Shown here in pieces: positions 63,791 through 64,000 of a DNA stretch of 64,000 bases. Numbering within the stretch: position 1 is the first letter of the stretch; every line of letters starts with the position of its first letter. Below the pieces are notes generated by a model, which saw only the letters and a list, made by a program, of their open reading frames with translations, made no database searches and was not told the DNA's origin. The stretch is from NCBI GenBank assembly GCA_023144005.1, contig JAGLGN010000020.1:62001-126000 (forward strand), written 5' to 3'. A program made the translations under genes and the position numbers. Source of the DNA: a bacterium. Its GTDB lineage: Bacteria > AUK180.

Positions 63791-64000
63791 TTGAAACGGA
63801 ACATTGTCATCTTTGACTCGGAGAGCGGAGGATTCGCCCGATTGAACCTTATTTTCAGAAATAATTTCAACTGTCATCATTATAATAATTATTCCCTGCA
63901 CATTGAAATGCTGAAAAATCAGGATGTGGATCTTTTTCTTTTTATCATTCACAAGACGGACGGCGAGGCCTTTGAGCTCCTGAAGAAGATACATGAATCT
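63791..64000 (+). CDS. Receiver-like protein, C-terminus beyond window edge, degenerate phospho-acceptor
   Basis: Open from TTG 63791 to the window end (70 residues). It begins KRNIVIFDSESGGFARL, like the first strand of a response-regulator receiver, and DVDLFLFIIHKTDGEAFELL resembles the third strand with its following helix. The residue where the phospho-accepting Asp belongs is Ile, so it may be a pseudo-receiver. An in-frame stop directly upstream and the GGGGG site support the TTG start. The output domain is out of view. Confidence 0.6.
   Translation, partial: MKRNIVIFDSESGGFARLNLIFRNNFNCHHYNNYSLHIEMLKNQDVDLFLFIIHKTDGEAFELLKKIHES

Noticed and set aside
63752-63994. 80-codon minus-strand ORF at the right edge
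   Set aside because: Antisense to the receiver-like frame, which has promoter and SD support.

Overview
The window comes from a diderm (Gram-negative-type) bacterium with moderately AT-rich DNA. It encodes lipoproteins with lipoboxes, a predicted outer-membrane barrel and a class A penicillin-binding protein. It also carries PyrR, PyrK, PurS, DivIVA and PASTA proteins, which are better known from Firmicutes-like gene sets. That mixture, dense ATGA-type overlaps and the absence of a close match I can recall suggest an uncultured or deep-branching lineage; I cannot name the phylum. I recognised no rRNA, tRNA, CRISPR array or transposase gene.

Layout. (1) 1-1287, minus: a P-II nitrogen sensor followed by a GAF-domain protein cut by the window edge. 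(2) 1606-16726, plus: a seven-gene operon with a 3138-residue TPR protein, a VanZ-like protein, an NtrB/NtrC-type two-component pair, two secreted proteins of unknown role and an outer-membrane barrel candidate. (3) 35198-16714, minus: an 18-gene nucleotide super-operon in the order guaA-purQ-purL-purF-purM-purC-purH-purA-purE-purB-purS-purD-pyrG-pyrR-pyrB-pyrC-(Cys-rich DUF6485-like)-pyrK. It has one strong promoter and a leader of about 145 nt with mutually exclusive hairpins. purN, purK, pyrD, pyrE, pyrF, carAB and guaB are not in the window. (4) 40057-35676, minus: an unusually AT-rich array of four exported propeller-like proteins. (5) 50223-40271, minus: an eight-gene envelope operon (PASTA protein, PBP1A-type enzyme, TPR protein, NHL-like lipoprotein, GT4 glycosyltransferase, WecA/TagO-like transferase, FAD oxidoreductase, UbiA-like protein). 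(6) 51029-55048: a DUF4015-type glycosidase, an orphan TPR protein and a small membrane protein, separated by repeat-rich gaps. (7) 55264-58011, plus: a compact DnaE with a degraded PHP domain. (8) 63363-57983, minus: a DHH phosphoesterase-cvpA-thrS-divIVA-DUF167-dgt operon. (9) 63791 to the end, plus: the start of a receiver-like protein.

Cross-cutting observations. Four promoters place the -10 box only 6-8 nt before an ATG with no Shine-Dalgarno sequence (1606, 50223, 51029, 55264), which predicts leaderless mRNAs. The intergenic gaps share exact 18-20 nt modules in different orders and orientations, and one gap forms a 218-bp MITE-like element with terminal inverted repeats. Perfect palindromes of 20, 34 and 32 bp sit in two other gaps.
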